Of a stretch of DNA of 64,000 nucleotides, positions 61,716-64,000 are shown piece after piece. This DNA comes from Chroococcidiopsis sp. TS-821. GTDB lineage: Bacteria; Cyanobacteriota; Cyanobacteriia; Cyanobacteriales; Chroococcidiopsidaceae. The notes beneath the pieces were generated by a model. That model had not been told where the DNA came from and did not search any database. It saw only the letters and a program-made list of their open reading frames with translations. Made by a program: the position numbers and the translations under genes. How positions within the stretch are numbered: position 1 is the stretch's first letter; each line of letters begins with the position of its first letter. Where the stretch lies: assembly GCF_002939305.1 (NCBI RefSeq), contig NZ_MVDI01000012.1, positions 62,001-126,000 of the forward strand, given 5' to 3'.

Positions 61716-64000
61716 ATGCAACGTTCTCAACCTGAAACTGTTACCCTGAACGACATTTTAATTACTGAGGAATTGTCGCGGCGATCGCCCCGTACTCCTA
61801 ACTTGCAAGCAGAAAATCAAGCATTGCATGCGCTAGCACGGCAGCTAGCAAATCAGCAGGAAACAATGCTCCAAACTCTAGTTGACATGGCGCTAGAATT
61901 GTGCACTGCTGGAACCGCAGGCGTGAGTTTGCTGGAAACGACTAATGGCGAAGAAATCTTCCGTTGGAATGTCTTAGCAGGAACACTAGCACACTACGTC
62001 GGTGGCACTACTCCTCGCAATTTTAGCCTTTGTGGCGTTTGCCTGGAGCGCGGCACACCCCAACTTTTTTCTCATCCCGAACGATATTTCACCTACTTTC
62101 AACAAGCCAATACGCCGGTCGTCGAAGGACTGGTATTGCCTCTGATTGCCGACAATAATGCTCTCGGTACTATTTGGATTATGTCGCATGACGAGCAGCG
62201 ACATTTTGACTCAGAAGATGTGCGACTGATGACAAGTTTAGCAGACTTTACTGCTGCCGCTCTACTTTTGAATCAGCGACAAACCAAGGAATTACTAGCT
62301 GCCAACGTTGCCTTAGAAGCCGAAATTAGAGAGCGCAAACGAGCGGAAGCAGAAATCAGACAATTAGGAGAGCGCAACCGCCACATTCTAGAAAGCATTA
62401 CGGATGCCTTTGCCGCGCTCGATCGCGAGTGGCGATATACCTACATCAACGACAAAGGCGCGCAGATTTTGGGCAGCACGCCAGAGCAATTGCAAGGGAG
62501 AACAATCTGGTCAAGTTTGCCCAGACACGAAGAAACGCCGTTCGGTCAACTTTATCTGCAAGTCGCCCAAACAAAAGTTCCAGGCGCGATCGAAGCTTAT
62601 TTTCCGCCATTTGATGCTTGGTACAACGTGCGCGTCTACCCAACCGAAAACGGCATCACGATTTTTAATCTCGAAGTGACCGAGCGCAAACGTGCCGAAG
62701 CAGCTTTGCGCGAATCCGAGGAGAAATACCGATCGCTGTTTGAATCGATCGACGAAGGCTTTTGCATCATCGAAGTTTTGTTTGACGAAAATGAAAGACC
62801 CGTTGATTACCGCTTTTTAGATATTAACCCGTCGTTTGAGAAACAAACGGGCATCAAGAACGCCGTCGGCAAACGGATACGCGAAATTGCGCCGCAGCAC
62901 GAAGCGCATTGGTTTGAAATTTACGGGCGCGTAGCGACGACGGGCGAATCCATCCGCTTCGAGAATCGCGCCGAACAGCTTAACCGTTGGTATGACGTTT
63001 ACGCCTTCCGCGTTGGCGAACCCGCGCTCGCGCAAGTCGGCATACTATTCAACGACATCAGCGATCGCAAACGTGCCGAAGCAGCTTTGCGGGAATCGGA
63101 AGCTAAATATCGATCGCTGTTTAATGCGATGGGCGAAGGCTTCCACATCATTGAATTGATTGATGACGAGGCGGGTGAAGTCACTGATTACCGCTTTTTA
63201 GAAGGCAATCCAGCCTTCGAGCGGCTGACGGGTCTCAAAAATGCCGCAGGCAAGTTGGGCAGCGAGATCGCTCCGAAAACAGAATCCTATTGGATCGAAG
63301 CTTATAGCCGAGTAGCGCAGACAGGTGAGCCGCTTCGCATCGAGAACTACAGCGAAGATACTCAACGCTGGTATACCGCTTACGCTTCGCGGGTTGGCGG
63401 TGTGGGGAGTCGGCAAATTGCCATCATCTTTGATGACATTACCGAGCGCAAACAGGCAGAAGAAGCGTTGCGCGAAAGCGAAGAGCATCAGACCTTCTTG
63501 CTGAAACTCAGCGATGCGCTGCGGTTCCTTGCCAATCCGGTTGAGATTCAAGAAGCTGTCACCCAAACCGCTATAAATTACTTTGGGGCGGACAGGTGCT
63601 ACTACTGCGAAATCGAGGATGACAATGCCATCATCTTGCGTGACGCTGCTCGTGAAGATTTGCCTTCGGTTGCAGGGGTGTATTCGCTCTCGCGCTTTGC
63701 CATTTTTAAAGCCGTAGTGGATGCAGGTTATCCATTTATTGTGTCTGATGTGTATACAAGCGATCGGGTAGACGAGGAACTCAGGCAGCTTTGCATCCAG
63801 TTGCAGGTGATTTCCTTTATCGATGTGCCCGTGATTAAAAACGGCAAGCCAGTCGGTATTTTTTGTTTAGTTCAAAGCACGCCAAGAAACTGGACTGAGC
63901 TAGAAATAGAACTGGCACAAGAAACCGCCGAACGCGCTTGGGCAGCCGTGAACCGCGCCCACGCTGAAGAATCTCTCGCCCGATCGGAAGAAAAATATCG
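61716..64000 (+). CDS. Multi-domain GAF/PAS sensor protein, probably histidine kinase (cut by window end)
   Basis: The frame is open from the ATG at 61716 to the end of the window (761 codons). The domains in order are a GAF (about 48-190, with LCGVCLERGTPQLF and GLVLPLIADNNALGTIW), a coiled coil (about 190-215), a PAS (218-330, DREWRYTYIN), two similar PAS domains in tandem (about 330-457 and 457-582, each with DYRFL-x-x-NP-x-FE), a second GAF (about 594-748) and the start of one more PAS (RSEEKY). Tandem PAS and GAF before a kinase are typical of cyanobacterial hybrid sensors. The kinase or cyclase output lies outside the window. No membrane segment is seen. Confidence 0.88.
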   Translation, partial: MQRSQPETVTLNDILITEELSRRSPRTPNLQAENQALHALARQLANQQETMLQTLVDMALELCTAGTAGVSLLETTNGEEIFRWNVLAGTLAHYVGGTTPRNFSLCGVCLERGTPQLFSHPERYFTYFQQANTPVVEGLVLPLIADNNALGTIWIMSHDEQRHFDSEDVRLMTSLADFTAAALLLNQRQTKELLAANVALEAEIRERKRAEAEIRQLGERNRHILESITDAFAALDREWRYTYINDKGAQILGSTPEQLQGRTIWSSLPRHEETPFGQLYLQVAQTKVPGAIEAYFPPFDAWYNVRVYPTENGITIFNLEVTERKRAEAALRESEEKYRSLFESIDEGFCIIEVLFDENERPVDYRFLDINPSFEKQTGIKNAVGKRIREIAPQHEAHWFEIYGRVATTGESIRFENRAEQLNRWYDVYAFRVGEPALAQVGILFNDISDRKRAEAALRESEAKYRSLFNAMGEGFHIIELIDDEAGEVTDYRFLEGNPAFERLTGLKNAAGKLGSEIAPKTESYWIEAYSRVAQTGEPLRIENYSEDTQRWYTAYASRVGGVGSRQIAIIFDDITERKQAEEALRESEEHQTFLLKLSDALRFLANPVEIQEAVTQTAINYFGADRCYYCEIEDDNAIILRDAAREDLPSVAGVYSLSRFAIFKAVVDAGYPFIVSDVYTSDRVDEELRQLCIQLQVISFIDVPVIKNGKPVGIFCLVQSTPRNWTELEIELAQETAERAWAAVNRAHAEESLARSEEKY

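Overview
The window is a chromosomal segment of a cyanobacterium. Four things point there: very frequent HIP1-type octamers (GCGATCGC), cyanobacterium-specific families (EbsA-like protein, DUF1802, DNA recombination-mediator protein A, an SpkB-like kinase with a Cys-rich head and pentapeptide tail), a pilM-pilN-pilO-pilQ cluster with no pilP, and a bacterial-type metallothionein. Gene content and the style of the dispersed heptamer repeats would fit a Chroococcidiopsis/Gloeocapsopsis-like lineage, but this is an impression and not a test. I recognised no rRNA, tRNA, CRISPR array, transposase or phage gene.

Layout. 0-5.6 kb: an EbsA-like pilus gene, a BioD/DRTGG protein, a DUF4188 gene divergent from a PadR regulator with palindromic operators between them, a DprA-like protein, a MAPEG protein, YajQ, a small metallothionein gene behind an SmtB-type operator, and a decayed methyltransferase. 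5.7-14.7 kb: B12-dependent methionine synthase (metH), a Uma2 protein, a membrane protein with its terminator, YbjQ, a TPR protein, an orphan ABC ATPase and two small secreted proteins. 14.7-19.2 kb: a compact NAD cluster (pncB, nadD, nrtR-like, nadE). 19.5-27.2 kb: small conserved proteins, gamma-glutamyltransferase, a class IV aminotransferase, and an osmoprotectant ABC cassette interrupted by a convergent Uma2 gene. 27.5-33.1 kb: an XPB-like helicase paired with a DUF790 (Bax1-like) nuclease, followed by a minus-strand group of poorly known genes: a HicA-like domain fused to a coiled coil, a 105-residue partner overlapping it by ATGA, and two membrane-anchored coiled-coil proteins. This is the most accessory-looking part of the window. 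33.4-48.7 kb: housekeeping genes (RNB ribonuclease, rpsR, rpmG, moeA, kinase, pheT, cobK, a mannose-1-phosphate guanylyltransferase/phosphomannomutase fusion, ssb). 48.8-57 kb: a sugar-binding lipoprotein and the type IV pilus cluster. 57.2-64 kb: HU, cobD, a flavoprotein that has lost its redox-active residues, a PAS-REC response regulator and a multi-PAS/GAF sensor protein cut off by the window end.

How genes work together. pncB, nadD and nadE turn nicotinate into NAD, with the NrtR-like protein as probable local regulator. MetH needs cobalamin, and two cobalamin-pathway genes (cobK, cobD) are in the same window. The pilus genes assemble the inner-membrane platform and the outer-membrane secretin, and the EbsA-like gene probably serves the same machine.

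Repeats are a recurring theme. Heptamer arrays (ATTACCA-like, CTGACCC-like, CTAGTGA-like) sit in many gaps, and three have been absorbed in frame into nadE, metH and the helicase. A second, structured dispersed element (paired hairpins) occurs in two well-matched copies, with two looser candidates.
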